Shown one piece after another: positions 28,224-36,647 of a DNA stretch of 64,000 nt. The notes under the pieces were generated by a model. The model ran no database searches and had not been told where the DNA came from. It was given only the letters and a program-made list of their open reading frames with translations. The stretch is taken from NCBI GenBank assembly GCA_963744915.1, contig CAVUUY010000013.1, forward strand, positions 62,001 to 126,000, given 5' to 3'. The first letter of the stretch is position 1, and every line of letters begins with the position of its first letter. The stretch comes from DATAFF01 sp963744915. Lineage in GTDB: Bacteria > Pseudomonadota > Alphaproteobacteria > Rhizobiales > Aestuariivirgaceae. A program made the position numbers and the translations under genes.

Positions 28224-28369
28224 GAGTTTTCCCCCGTAATGACAGTGCGGCGGCATATACACGGGTTTACTGTTGACTGCTGTGCCGTTCAGCACAGGTC
28301 GCGATCGTGCCCTTGCATCGCCGCTGCCGAGCCGCTAGTCGCTGGGGGAGCTTTTTTCGGGGGTCAGGC

Positions 28370-29926
28370 ATGTCGCTCCTCAAATCGGCCGCCACCGTGG
28401 GCGGGCTCACCATGATCAGCCGGGTCCTGGGCTTCGTCCGCGACCAGCTGATCGCCTATATGATCGGAACCGGGCCGGTGGCGGAGGCCTTCGCGGTGGC
28501 CCAGCGTTTTCCCAATCTGTTCCGGGCGCTGTTTGCCGAAGGGGCGTTCAACTCGGCCTTCGTGCCGCAATTCGCCGGCGTGGTGGAGGGGCAGGGGCCG
28601 GCGGCGGCCCATCGCTTCGCCATCGAGGTCTATTCGGTGCTGCTCGGCTGGCTCGTGTTCTTCACCATCATCGCGATGCTGGCGATGCCGCTGATCATGG
28701 TGGTGATCGCGCCGGGCTTCGTCGGCGACAAGGAGACCTTCGACCTCGCGGTCGATCTGACGCGCATTGCCTTCCCCTATCTCCTGTTCATGTCGCTGAC
28801 GGCGCTGCAGTCGGGGGTGCTCAACAGCCTCAACCGCTTCACCGCGGCGGCAGCGGCGCCGATCCTGCTCAATCTGGCATTGATCGGCTCCAACCTGGTG
28901 GCGCTGGCGCTCGGCACCGGCAACACGCCGGCGACCGGCCATATCCTGGCCTGGGGCATCTTCGTCGCCGGGCTGCTGCAGTTCATGCTGCTGGCGGTGG
29001 CGTGCCGGCGGGCCGGCATGCCGCTGGTGCCGCGCTGGCCGCGCATGACGCCGGGCGTGAAGCGGGTCATCCTGCTGTCGGGGCCGGGGATCGTGTCGGG
29101 CGGCATCATGCAGGTCAATCTGCTCGTCGCCACCATGATCGCCACCGGCTTCGATCGCGCGGTGCCCTATCTCTATTATGCCGACCGGCTCTATCAGCTG
29201 CCGCTCGGCGTCATCGGCGTCGCCATCGGGGTGGTGCTGCTGCCGGACCTGTCACGCAAGCTCAGGGCCGGCAACGAGCAGGGGGCGATGACCAGCCAGA
29301 ACCGCGCCATGGAGCTGTCGCTGTTCCTGACGTTGCCGGCGACGGTGGCACTGATCGTCATTGCGGTGCCGCTGATCAATGCGCTGTTCGAACATGGCGC
29401 GTTCACCCATTCGGACACGCTGGCGGTGGCGCCGACCGTCGCCGCTTTCGCGGCGGGGCTGCCCGCCTTCTCGATGACCAAGGTGTTCCAACCCGGCTAT
29501 TTCGCCCGCGAGGACACAAGGACGCCGATGCGGATCGCCATGCTGTCGGTCGTCGTCAACATCATCGGCAGCCTCGTGCTGTCGCAATTCTTCGCCCATG
29601 TCGGCATCGCCATGGCGACGGCGATCGCCGCCTGGGTCAACACCGCCGGTCTCGGCCTGGTCCTCAAGCGGCGGGGATTCTATGTCCCCGATGCCCGGCT
29701 CAGGGACCGCCTGCCGCGCATGGTGCTGGCGAGCCTCGGCATGGGGGCGGTGCTGTTTCTCCTCAACCGGGCGCTCGCACCGGTGTTCGTGCCGGGCGGC
29801 AGCGGTACATTGAGGCTCGCCGCCCTGAGCCTGCTGGTGGCGGCCGGCGGGATCGCCTATTTCGCCTTCGGCCATGTGTTCAAGGCGATGACGGTCGGGG
29901 AGCTCAGAGCGATGCTGCGGCGGTGA
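28370..29926 (+). CDS. murJ: Lipid II flippase MurJ (MviN)
   Basis: 518-residue polytopic membrane protein of the MOP superfamily that flips lipid II for peptidoglycan synthesis. The N-terminus MSLLKSAATVGGLTMISR, then VLGFVRDQLIAYMIGTGPVA and AFAVAQRFPNLFRALFAEGA, are strongly conserved in the family, and about 14 hydrophobic helices follow. ATG 28370 gives the family-typical start; the longer in-frame start at 28307 adds an Arg-rich stretch that is unlikely. It is followed by trpS after 67 bases. Confidence 0.95.
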   Translation: MSLLKSAATVGGLTMISRVLGFVRDQLIAYMIGTGPVAEAFAVAQRFPNLFRALFAEGAFNSAFVPQFAGVVEGQGPAAAHRFAIEVYSVLLGWLVFFTIIAMLAMPLIMVVIAPGFVGDKETFDLAVDLTRIAFPYLLFMSLTALQSGVLNSLNRFTAAAAAPILLNLALIGSNLVALALGTGNTPATGHILAWGIFVAGLLQFMLLAVACRRAGMPLVPRWPRMTPGVKRVILLSGPGIVSGGIMQVNLLVATMIATGFDRAVPYLYYADRLYQLPLGVIGVAIGVVLLPDLSRKLRAGNEQGAMTSQNRAMELSLFLTLPATVALIVIAVPLINALFEHGAFTHSDTLAVAPTVAAFAAGLPAFSMTKVFQPGYFAREDTRTPMRIAMLSVVVNIIGSLVLSQFFAHVGIAMATAIAAWVNTAGLGLVLKRRGFYVPDARLRDRLPRMVLASLGMGAVLFLLNRALAPVFVPGGSGTLRLAALSLLVAAGGIAYFAFGHVFKAMTVGELRAMLRR

Positions 29927-29993
29927 CGGCGGGCCGATCGCTATCCACAGGGGCGCTTGAGATCGGGCGGTTTTCCCGGCATAAGCGTCGGCC

Positions 29994-31028
29994 ATGAAAC
30001 CGACCGCCCGCGTCTTTTCCGGCATGCAGCCGACCGGCAATCTCCACCTCGGGAATTATCTCGGGGCGATGCTGAACTGGATCCGGCTGCAGGACACGCA
30101 TGAGTGCATCTATTGCGTGGTCGACATGCACGCGATCACCACCTGGCAGGATCCGGGCGAGCTCAACCGGGCAATACGCGACGTCACCGCCGCCTATATC
30201 GCCTGCGGCGTCGATCCCCGGCGCAGCATCATCTTCAACCAGAGCCAGGTCGGCGAGCACGCCGAGCTCGCCTGGATCTTCAACTGCGTGGCCCGGCTCG
30301 GCTGGCTCGACCGCATGACCCAGTTCAAGGAAAAGGCCGGCAAGGACAAGGAGCGCGCCTCGGTCGGGCTCTATGTCTACCCCAATCTGATGGCGGCCGA
30401 CATCCTGCTCTACCATGCGACGCATGTGCCGGTCGGGGAAGACCAGAAGCAGCATCTCGAGCTCGCACGCGACATCGCCCAGAAGTTCAACGTCGACTAC
30501 CAGCCGGCAATCGCCAGGCTCAGCTTCGGCGAGGCGTTCTTCACGCTGCCCGAGCCGCTGATCCAGGGGCCGGCGACCCGGGTCATGTCGCTCAAGGATG
30601 GCACCAAGAAGATGTCGAAATCCGATCCGGCCGAGTTGTCGCGGATCAATCTGACCGACGATGCCGAGACGATCGCCCGCAAGATTCGCAAGGCGCGCAC
30701 CGACCCCGAGCCGCTGCCGAGCGAAACCGCCGGCCTGAAGAACCGCCCGGAGGCCGAGAACCTGGTCGGCATCTATGCGGCGCTTGCCGGGCTCGATCGG
30801 GCGGCGGTGCTGGCCGATTTCGGCGGCGGGCCGTTCTCCACCTTCAAGCAGGCGCTGTCCGATCTGGCAGTGGCAAGGCTGTCGCCGATTGCCGGCGAGA
30901 TGCGGCGGCTGACCGCCGATCCGGCCGAGATCGACAGGATCCTGGCGGACGGCTCGGCGCGGGCGCGGGCCATTGCGCAACCCGTCTTACGTAACGTAAA
31001 GAGTATCGTGGGGTTCGTCGGGGCTTGA
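29994..31028 (+). CDS. trpS: Tryptophanyl-tRNA synthetase
   Basis: 344-residue class I aminoacyl-tRNA synthetase. The HIGH-type motif is GNLHLGN near residue 15, in FSGMQPTGNLHLGNYLGAM, and KMSKSDP is near residue 203, where ATP is bound. PVGEDQKQHLELARDIAQ and MTQFKEKAG are typical TrpS segments. Length and motif spacing are normal. The murJ-trpS pair is common in Hyphomicrobiales, and the nifU-like gene follows 49 bases later. Confidence 0.97.
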   Translation: MKPTARVFSGMQPTGNLHLGNYLGAMLNWIRLQDTHECIYCVVDMHAITTWQDPGELNRAIRDVTAAYIACGVDPRRSIIFNQSQVGEHAELAWIFNCVARLGWLDRMTQFKEKAGKDKERASVGLYVYPNLMAADILLYHATHVPVGEDQKQHLELARDIAQKFNVDYQPAIARLSFGEAFFTLPEPLIQGPATRVMSLKDGTKKMSKSDPAELSRINLTDDAETIARKIRKARTDPEPLPSETAGLKNRPEAENLVGIYAALAGLDRAAVLADFGGGPFSTFKQALSDLAVARLSPIAGEMRRLTADPAEIDRILADGSARARAIAQPVLRNVKSIVGFVGA

Positions 31029-31077
31029 GACTGGGCTGCGGCGGCCTAAATTAGGGGCAGATGCCCGAGGACCCATA

Positions 31078-31635
31078 ATGTTCATCCAGACCGAAGCCAC
31101 CCCCAATCCTGCCACCTTGAAGTTCATTCCGGGCAAGAGCGTCGCGCCCGGGCCGCCGCGGGAGTATCGCAGCCCCGGCGAGGCGGCGGAGTCGCCGCTG
31201 GCGCTACGCCTGTTCGAGGTCGAGGGGGTGACCGGGGTGTTTCTCGGCGCCGATTTCATCACCGTCACCAAGGGGCAGGGCGATTGGCAGCATCTCAAGC
31301 CGGCGGTGCTCGGCGTCATCATGGAGCATTATCTCTCCGGCGCTCCGGTGACGCTCGACCAGGCAGCCAAAGGCGAGGGCGCGAGCGAGGATTTCGCCGA
31401 GGCCGACCAGGAGATCGTGCATACGATCAAGGAGCTGCTGGACAGCCGGGTCAGGCCGGCGGTGGCCCAGGATGGCGGCGACATCACCTTCCAGGGCTAT
31501 CGCGACGGCGTCGTGTTCCTGAACATGAGGGGGTCGTGCTCGGGCTGCCCGTCGTCGACCGCCACGCTGAAGCACGGCATCGAGAATCTGCTCCGCCATT
31601 TCATCCCGGAAGTAACCGAGGTGCGCCCCGTCTGA
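31078..31635 (+). CDS. NifU-like Fe-S scaffold protein (NFU type)
   Basis: 185 residues with an N-terminal NFU domain (MFIQTEATPNPATLKFIPGK, ending VLGVIMEHYLSG) and a C-terminal NifU domain whose CxxC cluster-binding site is in RGSCSGCPSSTATL near residue 152. It acts as a carrier that delivers Fe-S clusters to target enzymes, similar to mitochondrial NFU1. The linker is acidic (EGASEDFAEADQE). It lies four bases before the tsaB-rimI fusion; nifU-tsaB-rimI is a common alphaproteobacterial order. Confidence 0.94.
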   Translation: MFIQTEATPNPATLKFIPGKSVAPGPPREYRSPGEAAESPLALRLFEVEGVTGVFLGADFITVTKGQGDWQHLKPAVLGVIMEHYLSGAPVTLDQAAKGEGASEDFAEADQEIVHTIKELLDSRVRPAVAQDGGDITFQGYRDGVVFLNMRGSCSGCPSSTATLKHGIENLLRHFIPEVTEVRPV

Positions 31636-31639
31636 CGAA

Positions 31640-32737
31640 ATGCTGGTCCTCGGCCTCGACACGTCGCTGCAGGCGTGTTCCGCCGCTCTCCTCGACAGCG
31701 CCGAGGACCGGGTGCTGGGGCGTAGGTTCGAGCCGATGGAAACCGGCCAGGCCGAACGCCTGGCGGTGATGGTGAAAGAGCTCCTCGCCGAGGCATCGGT
31801 CCATATCCAGGATCTCGACCGCTTTGCCGCCACCTGCGGCCCTGGAACATTCACCGGCATCCGCATCGGCCTCGCCTTCGTGCGCGGCCTGGCGCTCGCC
31901 ACCGGCCGGCCGGCGCTGGGCATCCCGACGCTCGAGGCCATTGCCGCCGGTATCGGTGACAATTCGGCCGGCCGCAACGTCGCCATTGCGGTCGATGCCA
32001 GGCGTGGCGAGGTCTATTTCCAGCTCTTCGGAACGGCGTCCGGCGCGCCGCAGCTCCTGCCGGTTGCCACCGCCGCCGGGCAATGCCAGGGGCAGGCGGT
32101 CGTGCTTGCCGGAACGGGAGCGGCGCTGCTCATGCCGCATCTCACCGACGCGGTGCGGTCGGTTGGTCCGGGTCTTCCGGATGCGGTCGCGGTCGCAAGG
32201 CTGGCGGCGCGGCGCGACCCGAGCGGGTCACCGCCCGATCCGCTCTACATCCGGGCACCCGACGCCCGCCTGCCGGCGCCGGAGATCACGAGGGCAGATT
32301 TCACCGCCGCGCCGGTCCTGGCCGCGCTTCATGCCGAGTGCTTCAGCGCTCCATGGAGCGCCGATGATTTCGCGACCCTCGCGGGTTCGCCCGGGGCCGT
32401 CGCGCTGATCGGCCGGCTGCGCGGCGAGCCGGCCGGCTTCGTGCTTGCCCGCCAGGCGGCCGGAGAGATCGAGATCCTGACCATCGGGACGCGGCCGGCC
32501 TTCCGCCGCAAGGGCATCGCGCGGGCGCTGGCGGCGGCGCTCATCGAGCGGGTCACGGGAGCCGGAGGCGCGGTGATTTTCATCGAGGTCGCGACCGGGA
32601 ATGCGGCGGCGCGCTCGCTTTATGGGGCGCTCGGATTTGGCGAGGCCGGCCGGCGCAAGGGCTATTACGCGAGCGGCGAGGACGCCATCATCCTGCGGCG
32701 GGATCTCGCGCCTGGGTCATCGCCAGCCCGCCAGTGA
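31640..32737 (+). CDS. tsaB: Fused TsaB (tRNA t6A) and RimI (S18 N-acetyltransferase) protein
   Basis: 365-residue single reading frame. Residues 1 to about 215 are TsaB (MLVLGLDTSLQACSAALL; CGPGTFTGIRIGLAFVRGL; IAVDARRGEVYFQLF), the partner of TsaD in threonylcarbamoyl-adenosine formation at tRNA A37. From about 219 to the end is a GNAT domain of RimI type (LHAECFSAPWSADDF; EIEILTIGTRPAFRRKGIAR, the acetyl-CoA loop; FIEVATGNAAARSLYGALGF), which acetylates ribosomal protein S18. In most relatives these are two adjacent genes; here there is no stop or frame change between them. Its end overlaps the convergent racemase-like gene by 50 bases. Confidence 0.92.
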   Translation: MLVLGLDTSLQACSAALLDSAEDRVLGRRFEPMETGQAERLAVMVKELLAEASVHIQDLDRFAATCGPGTFTGIRIGLAFVRGLALATGRPALGIPTLEAIAAGIGDNSAGRNVAIAVDARRGEVYFQLFGTASGAPQLLPVATAAGQCQGQAVVLAGTGAALLMPHLTDAVRSVGPGLPDAVAVARLAARRDPSGSPPDPLYIRAPDARLPAPEITRADFTAAPVLAALHAECFSAPWSADDFATLAGSPGAVALIGRLRGEPAGFVLARQAAGEIEILTIGTRPAFRRKGIARALAAALIERVTGAGGAVIFIEVATGNAAARSLYGALGFGEAGRRKGYYASGEDAIILRRDLAPGSSPARQ

Positions 32738-33755
32738 CGCCCCAGGTATCGGCGACGCGGTAGCCCTCAGGCCAGGGATCGGCGGGATCGAGCAGATAGT
32801 TGAGGTAGCCGGTGATGAAGGCGCGGCCCTCGATGGAGGGCGCGATCGCCGCGACGCCGCCGACCCGGGTCTCGCCCAGGATGCGGCCGCGGAACTGTGA
32901 GCCGATGATCGATTCGTGGATCATCTCGTCGCCGACCTGCATCAGGCCTCTGGCATGCAGCACCGCCATGCGGGCGCTGGTGCCGGTGCCGGTCGGGCTG
33001 CGGTCGGAGCGGCCGGGGGCGACGATGCAGGTGTTGCGGGTCACCTTGCCGACGCCGGCGAAGGGACGGTTGAGCTGCACGATCGACACGCCGGCGATCG
33101 CCGGGTTCTCGGGGTGGGCGACGGTCAGCTGCTGGCGCGCCGCCAGGCGGATCTTCTCGCCGACCATGGCGAGGTCGCGGGCCTCGGCCGGCACCACCGC
33201 AAAACCGAGCCGGGTGGCATCGACGATGGCGTAGAACATGCCGCCATAGGCGGTGTCGAGCGTGACGGTGCCGAGGCCCTCGACCTCGATGACGGCGTCC
33301 AGCCGATCGACGAAGGCCGGGACATTGGCGATCTCGACCGAGCAGCAGCGGCCGTCGCGGCAGCGGGCACGGGCGGTGACCGGTCCGGCCGGCGTGTCGA
33401 GGCGCACCACCGTTTCCGGCTCCTCCATGGCGATGATGCCGGTCTCGAGCAGCACCGTGACGGTGCAGATGGAGTTCGAGCCGGACATCGGGGGATATTC
33501 GGTGGGCTCCATGATGATGACGCCGGCATCGCAATCGTCGCGGGTCGGCGGCACGAGCAGGTTGACGTGGCGGGCGACACTGCCGCGCGGCTCGCTGATC
33601 AGGAAGCGGCGTATGTGGTCGAAGTCGCGTTCCATGTTGCGCATCTTGTCGAACATGGTGCGTCCGGGCGGGGGCAGGACACCGCCGATGATGACGTCGC
33701 CGACCTCGCCTTCGGCATGGCATCCCACGAGCGATATCAGGCGCTGGCTTCGCAT
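32688..33755 (-). CDS. Proline racemase/hydroxyproline epimerase superfamily protein with Ser/Thr active site
   Basis: 355 residues with the proline racemase fold: CHAEGEVGDVIIGGVLPPPG at the start, MERDFDHIRRFLISEPRG, and the two active-site loops. In proline racemases the loops read MCGHxxI and DRSPCGTGTSA. Here they read MSGSNSI (Ser91, Ser93) and DRSPTGTGTSA (Thr255), so both catalytic cysteines are replaced. Thr at the second site is known from trans-3-hydroxyproline dehydratases, but these keep the first Cys. The substrate is thus open. It is co-transcribed with a pyroglutamyl peptidase whose stop it overlaps by 19 bases, so a cyclic imino acid such as pyroglutamate is a reasonable guess. 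ATG 33755 is chosen by family length. Confidence 0.85.
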   Translation of the reverse strand: MRSQRLISLVGCHAEGEVGDVIIGGVLPPPGRTMFDKMRNMERDFDHIRRFLISEPRGSVARHVNLLVPPTRDDCDAGVIIMEPTEYPPMSGSNSICTVTVLLETGIIAMEEPETVVRLDTPAGPVTARARCRDGRCCSVEIANVPAFVDRLDAVIEVEGLGTVTLDTAYGGMFYAIVDATRLGFAVVPAEARDLAMVGEKIRLAARQQLTVAHPENPAIAGVSIVQLNRPFAGVGKVTRNTCIVAPGRSDRSPTGTGTSARMAVLHARGLMQVGDEMIHESIIGSQFRGRILGETRVGGVAAIAPSIEGRAFITGYLNYLLDPADPWPEGYRVADTWGVTGGLAMTQARDPAAG

Positions 33756-34453
33756 CTGTCGAGGACCTTTGCGGTTTCGGTGATGGCGATCTCGGCGGCG
33801 CGGACGATGCGCTCGAGCTCCATCGACGAGAGCTCGGCGCCATAGGCCGGGACGGGCCGGCCCGCCGCCTCGCCGAGGAAACGCTGCGCCACCTCCTCGG
33901 GCGTGTGCGGCACGTGGAGAAAGCCGCATAGCGGCGGCCGCGGGCGTCTGGCAGCCAGCGTCAGGAACCGGTAAAGGCAGGCATTGCACAGATAGCTGCC
34001 GGCGCTCAGCGACAGGCGGGCCGGAATGCCGGCCATGTTGCAGGCATTCTCGATGGCGCGAAGCGGGAGGGTGGCGAACAGCGAAGCCGGGCCATCCTCG
34101 ATGATCGGCCGGTCGCGGTGGGTATGACCGTCATTGTCGGCAAGAGCGAAATCGGCGAGGTTGACGGCCAGCCGCTCGATGCGGATCACCGCCTCGCCCG
34201 GCGACAGGCCGAGACTCACCACGGCGGCCGGGTCGGTCTCGTCGAGCAGCGCCGCGACCGCCGCCCCGATCCTGGCCAGGGCCACCGGCAGGGCGCGGCC
34301 GATGACGGTACGACCGGCGATGGCGGCGCCGTCCAGCTGCTGCATCGCCTGGTGCGACGGGTTGGTGGCGAGGCCGCCAAAGGGCTCGAAACCGGTGACG
34401 AGAACCGGCCGGCGGCGGGTCGTTGCCGCGACGGTCTGGCTTTTCGCGGTCAT
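33737..34453 (-). CDS. pcp: Pyroglutamyl-peptidase I (pyrrolidone carboxyl peptidase)
   Basis: 238-residue cysteine peptidase (family C15) that removes N-terminal pyroglutamate from peptides. The start VLVTGFEPFGGLATNPS is diagnostic. The catalytic triad is visible: Glu93 in IERLAVN, Cys156 in SLSAGSYLCN and His180 in GFLHVPH. It is slightly longer than the usual 200-215 residues. It is cytoplasmic, with no signal peptide. It is transcribed together with the overlapping racemase-like gene and divergently from the GMC oxidoreductase. Confidence 0.94.
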   Translation of the reverse strand: MTAKSQTVAATTRRRPVLVTGFEPFGGLATNPSHQAMQQLDGAAIAGRTVIGRALPVALARIGAAVAALLDETDPAAVVSLGLSPGEAVIRIERLAVNLADFALADNDGHTHRDRPIIEDGPASLFATLPLRAIENACNMAGIPARLSLSAGSYLCNACLYRFLTLAARRPRPPLCGFLHVPHTPEEVAQRFLGEAAGRPVPAYGAELSSMELERIVRAAEIAITETAKVLDRCEASA

Positions 34454-34559
34454 GCTTCAGCTCCTGTCGCCCTCTCGCTAGCACGAAAAGACTCGCCGAC
34501 CCAGCATTGCGCCGACATGGCTACTGTCGCAGGTGCCGGAAGGTTACAGTCGGCCCGCG

Positions 34560-36155
34560 ATGAGCGCGGGTTGCGACTACCTCATTCTCGGTGCCGGGTC
34601 GGCCGGCGCGGTGCTGGCCAACCGGTTGAGCGCCGACGGCTCCGCCTCGGTCATGTTGGTCGAAGCGGGCGGCCGCAGCGACAGCCTGCTGGTGGCGATG
34701 CCCGGTGCCAATGGCTATGTGTTCGGCCGGCCGCGGCATGACTGGATGTACCGCACCGAGCCGCAGGCGGGGCTCGGCGGGCGGCGCATCTACTGGCCGC
34801 GCGGCCGCGGCCTCGGCGGGTCGTCGACGATCAACGGCATGATCTACATTCGCGGCAATGCCCGCGACTATGACGGCTGGGCCGCGGCGGGTCTCGCCGG
34901 CTGGTCGTTCCGCGAGGTGCTGCCCTATTTCAAGAAGTCGGAAGGCAGCTGGCGCGGCGATGGTCCGTTCCATTCCGCCCAAGGACCGCTCAAGACGAGC
35001 CGGGCGGGGAATTACGGGCCGCTCGACGATGCATTCCTCGCGGCGGCCAGCGAGCGCGGCTTCGGCCGCAACGATGATTTCAATGGCGCGAGGCAAACCG
35101 GGTTCGGCATTTACGACGTCAATGTCCATGATGGGCGGCGCATCGATGCGGCCTATGCCTTTCTCAGGCCGGCAGCGGGTCGGCGCAATCTCAGCCTCAT
35201 GACCAACAGCCCGGCGCTCGGCCTCATCATCGAGAACGGCCGGGCGGCCGGCGCCATCATCGGCGGGCGCGGCCGCGCGGCGCGGGCCGTCAGAGCTGCA
35301 CGGGCGGTGATCCTGGCGATGGGCACCATCGCGACGCCGCAGCTTTTGATGCTGTCGGGCATCGGACCGGCGGCCGAGCTGGCGGCACTCGGCATCAAGG
35401 TGGCATGCGACCTTCCCGGAGTCGGGCAGGGCCTCAAGGACCATATCCAGATCGCCGTCCGCTATGGCTGCCGCCGCGCCGACCTGACCTTCGACCGCTA
35501 TCAGCGGCTCGACCGGGCAGCGCTGATCGGCCTTCGCTATCTGCTGACCCGGGCCGGACCGGCCGCCGCGCCGTTCTGGAGCACCGGCGGCTTCGTGAGT
35601 TTGGGCGGGGCGGAAGACTTCCCGCAGCTGCAATTGTTCTTCACGCCGATGTGCATCATCGAGGATCCGGCCCAGCGCAAGCTGGCGGTGGCCGGGTTCC
35701 AGCTCGACGTCAGCCTGATGCGGCCGCTGAGCCACGGGACCATCAGGCTCCGGTCGCGCGATCCATTCGCGCATCCGGTGATCGAGCCCAATTATCTTGC
35801 CGCGGAGCAGGACCGGCGCGACCTGCTCGAGGGCGTGAAGATCGCCCGCGATATCGCTGCGGCAGGGGCCCTTGCCCCGTTTTGCGGCGATGCGATGCTG
35901 CCGCGGGGCAGCGAAGACGACGGGCTTTCGGCGATCGCCGAAGCGGCGGTCTCAGGCTATCACCCGGTAGGCACCTGCCGCATGGGCGCCGACAATGATT
36001 CCCTGGCGGTGACCGACCGGTTCCTCAGGGTTCGGGGCATCGACAATCTGATGATCGCCGATGCCTCGATCATGCCCGACATTCCGAGCGGCAACACCAA
36101 TGCGCCGGCGATCATGATCGGCGAACGCGGCGCCGACCTGATCATGAGCAGCTAA
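34560..36155 (+). CDS. GMC-family FAD oxidoreductase (choline/alcohol dehydrogenase type)
   Basis: About 531 residues. The Rossmann FAD-binding motif DYLILGAGSAGAVLANRLS opens the protein, followed by WPRGRGLGGSSTINGMIYIRG, SGIGPAAEL and the C-terminal GMC signature HPVGTCRMG with the active-site His, then NTNAPAIMIGERGADLI. The family oxidises alcohols, choline or polyols; the substrate cannot be read from sequence. It is cytoplasmic, as no signal is seen. ATG 34560 is preferred over a GTG nine codons upstream. The stop codon overlaps the end of the convergent Gly/Tyr-rich gene by 4 bases. Confidence 0.92.
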   Translation: MSAGCDYLILGAGSAGAVLANRLSADGSASVMLVEAGGRSDSLLVAMPGANGYVFGRPRHDWMYRTEPQAGLGGRRIYWPRGRGLGGSSTINGMIYIRGNARDYDGWAAAGLAGWSFREVLPYFKKSEGSWRGDGPFHSAQGPLKTSRAGNYGPLDDAFLAAASERGFGRNDDFNGARQTGFGIYDVNVHDGRRIDAAYAFLRPAAGRRNLSLMTNSPALGLIIENGRAAGAIIGGRGRAARAVRAARAVILAMGTIATPQLLMLSGIGPAAELAALGIKVACDLPGVGQGLKDHIQIAVRYGCRRADLTFDRYQRLDRAALIGLRYLLTRAGPAAAPFWSTGGFVSLGGAEDFPQLQLFFTPMCIIEDPAQRKLAVAGFQLDVSLMRPLSHGTIRLRSRDPFAHPVIEPNYLAAEQDRRDLLEGVKIARDIAAAGALAPFCGDAMLPRGSEDDGLSAIAEAAVSGYHPVGTCRMGADNDSLAVTDRFLRVRGIDNLMIADASIMPDIPSGNTNAPAIMIGERGADLIMSS

Positions 36156-36559
36156 TAGCCCATGCCGATCCCGACATAGGGGTAGCCGACATAGGGGACG
36201 ACCGGCGGAGGCGGAGGCGGCACCGGCACGACCGCATAGGCCGGCGGATAGTAGGCGTAGGGGTAATAGGGATAGCGGTAACCATAACCGTAGCCGTAGT
36301 TGTACGCAGGCCGGTAGCCCCAGCCATAAGCGGGCCGGCAGCAGCCACCACCACCACCATAATAGGCGCCGCCATAACCGCCGCCATAACCGCCGCCATA
36401 CCAACGACGGTAACCGACCGTGATCGGGGCTGCGGCCGACGGCTGCACGAGCGTTGGCAAGCTTGCGGGAAGCGTGGCGCCCTCGCTCGGCGCGACCATG
36501 AAGAGGCCGAAGCCGAGCGCAGCAGCTGCAATTGCGGGGATCTTCAAAGACATCGCCAT
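36152..36559 (-). CDS. Secreted Gly/Tyr/Pro-rich small protein
   Basis: 135 residues. A signal peptide is likely (IPAIAAAALGFGLFMVAPSEGA), then a short linker and low-complexity sequence: alternating GGGYGGGY-type repeats, a CC pair, GYGYGYGYRYPYYPYAYY-like tyrosine runs, and a Pro-rich PVPPPPPPVVP segment ending GMGY. The AGGAGTAGG ribosome-binding site before ATG 36559 supports expression. Such proteins are common in Hyphomicrobiales and are presumed to be envelope or extracellular components; function unknown. Long runs of glycine and tyrosine codons make it prone to length variation. Confidence 0.75.
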   Translation of the reverse strand: MAMSLKIPAIAAAALGFGLFMVAPSEGATLPASLPTLVQPSAAAPITVGYRRWYGGGYGGGYGGAYYGGGGGCCRPAYGWGYRPAYNYGYGYGYRYPYYPYAYYPPAYAVVPVPPPPPPVVPYVGYPYVGIGMGY

Positions 36560-36647
36560 GATCCTACTCCTTCATGACGCGGACTATGGACAGATGACTT
36601 TAATGACGTCCCAAGATTAAAGCTAGAATTGAACTGCTACTGTCCCA

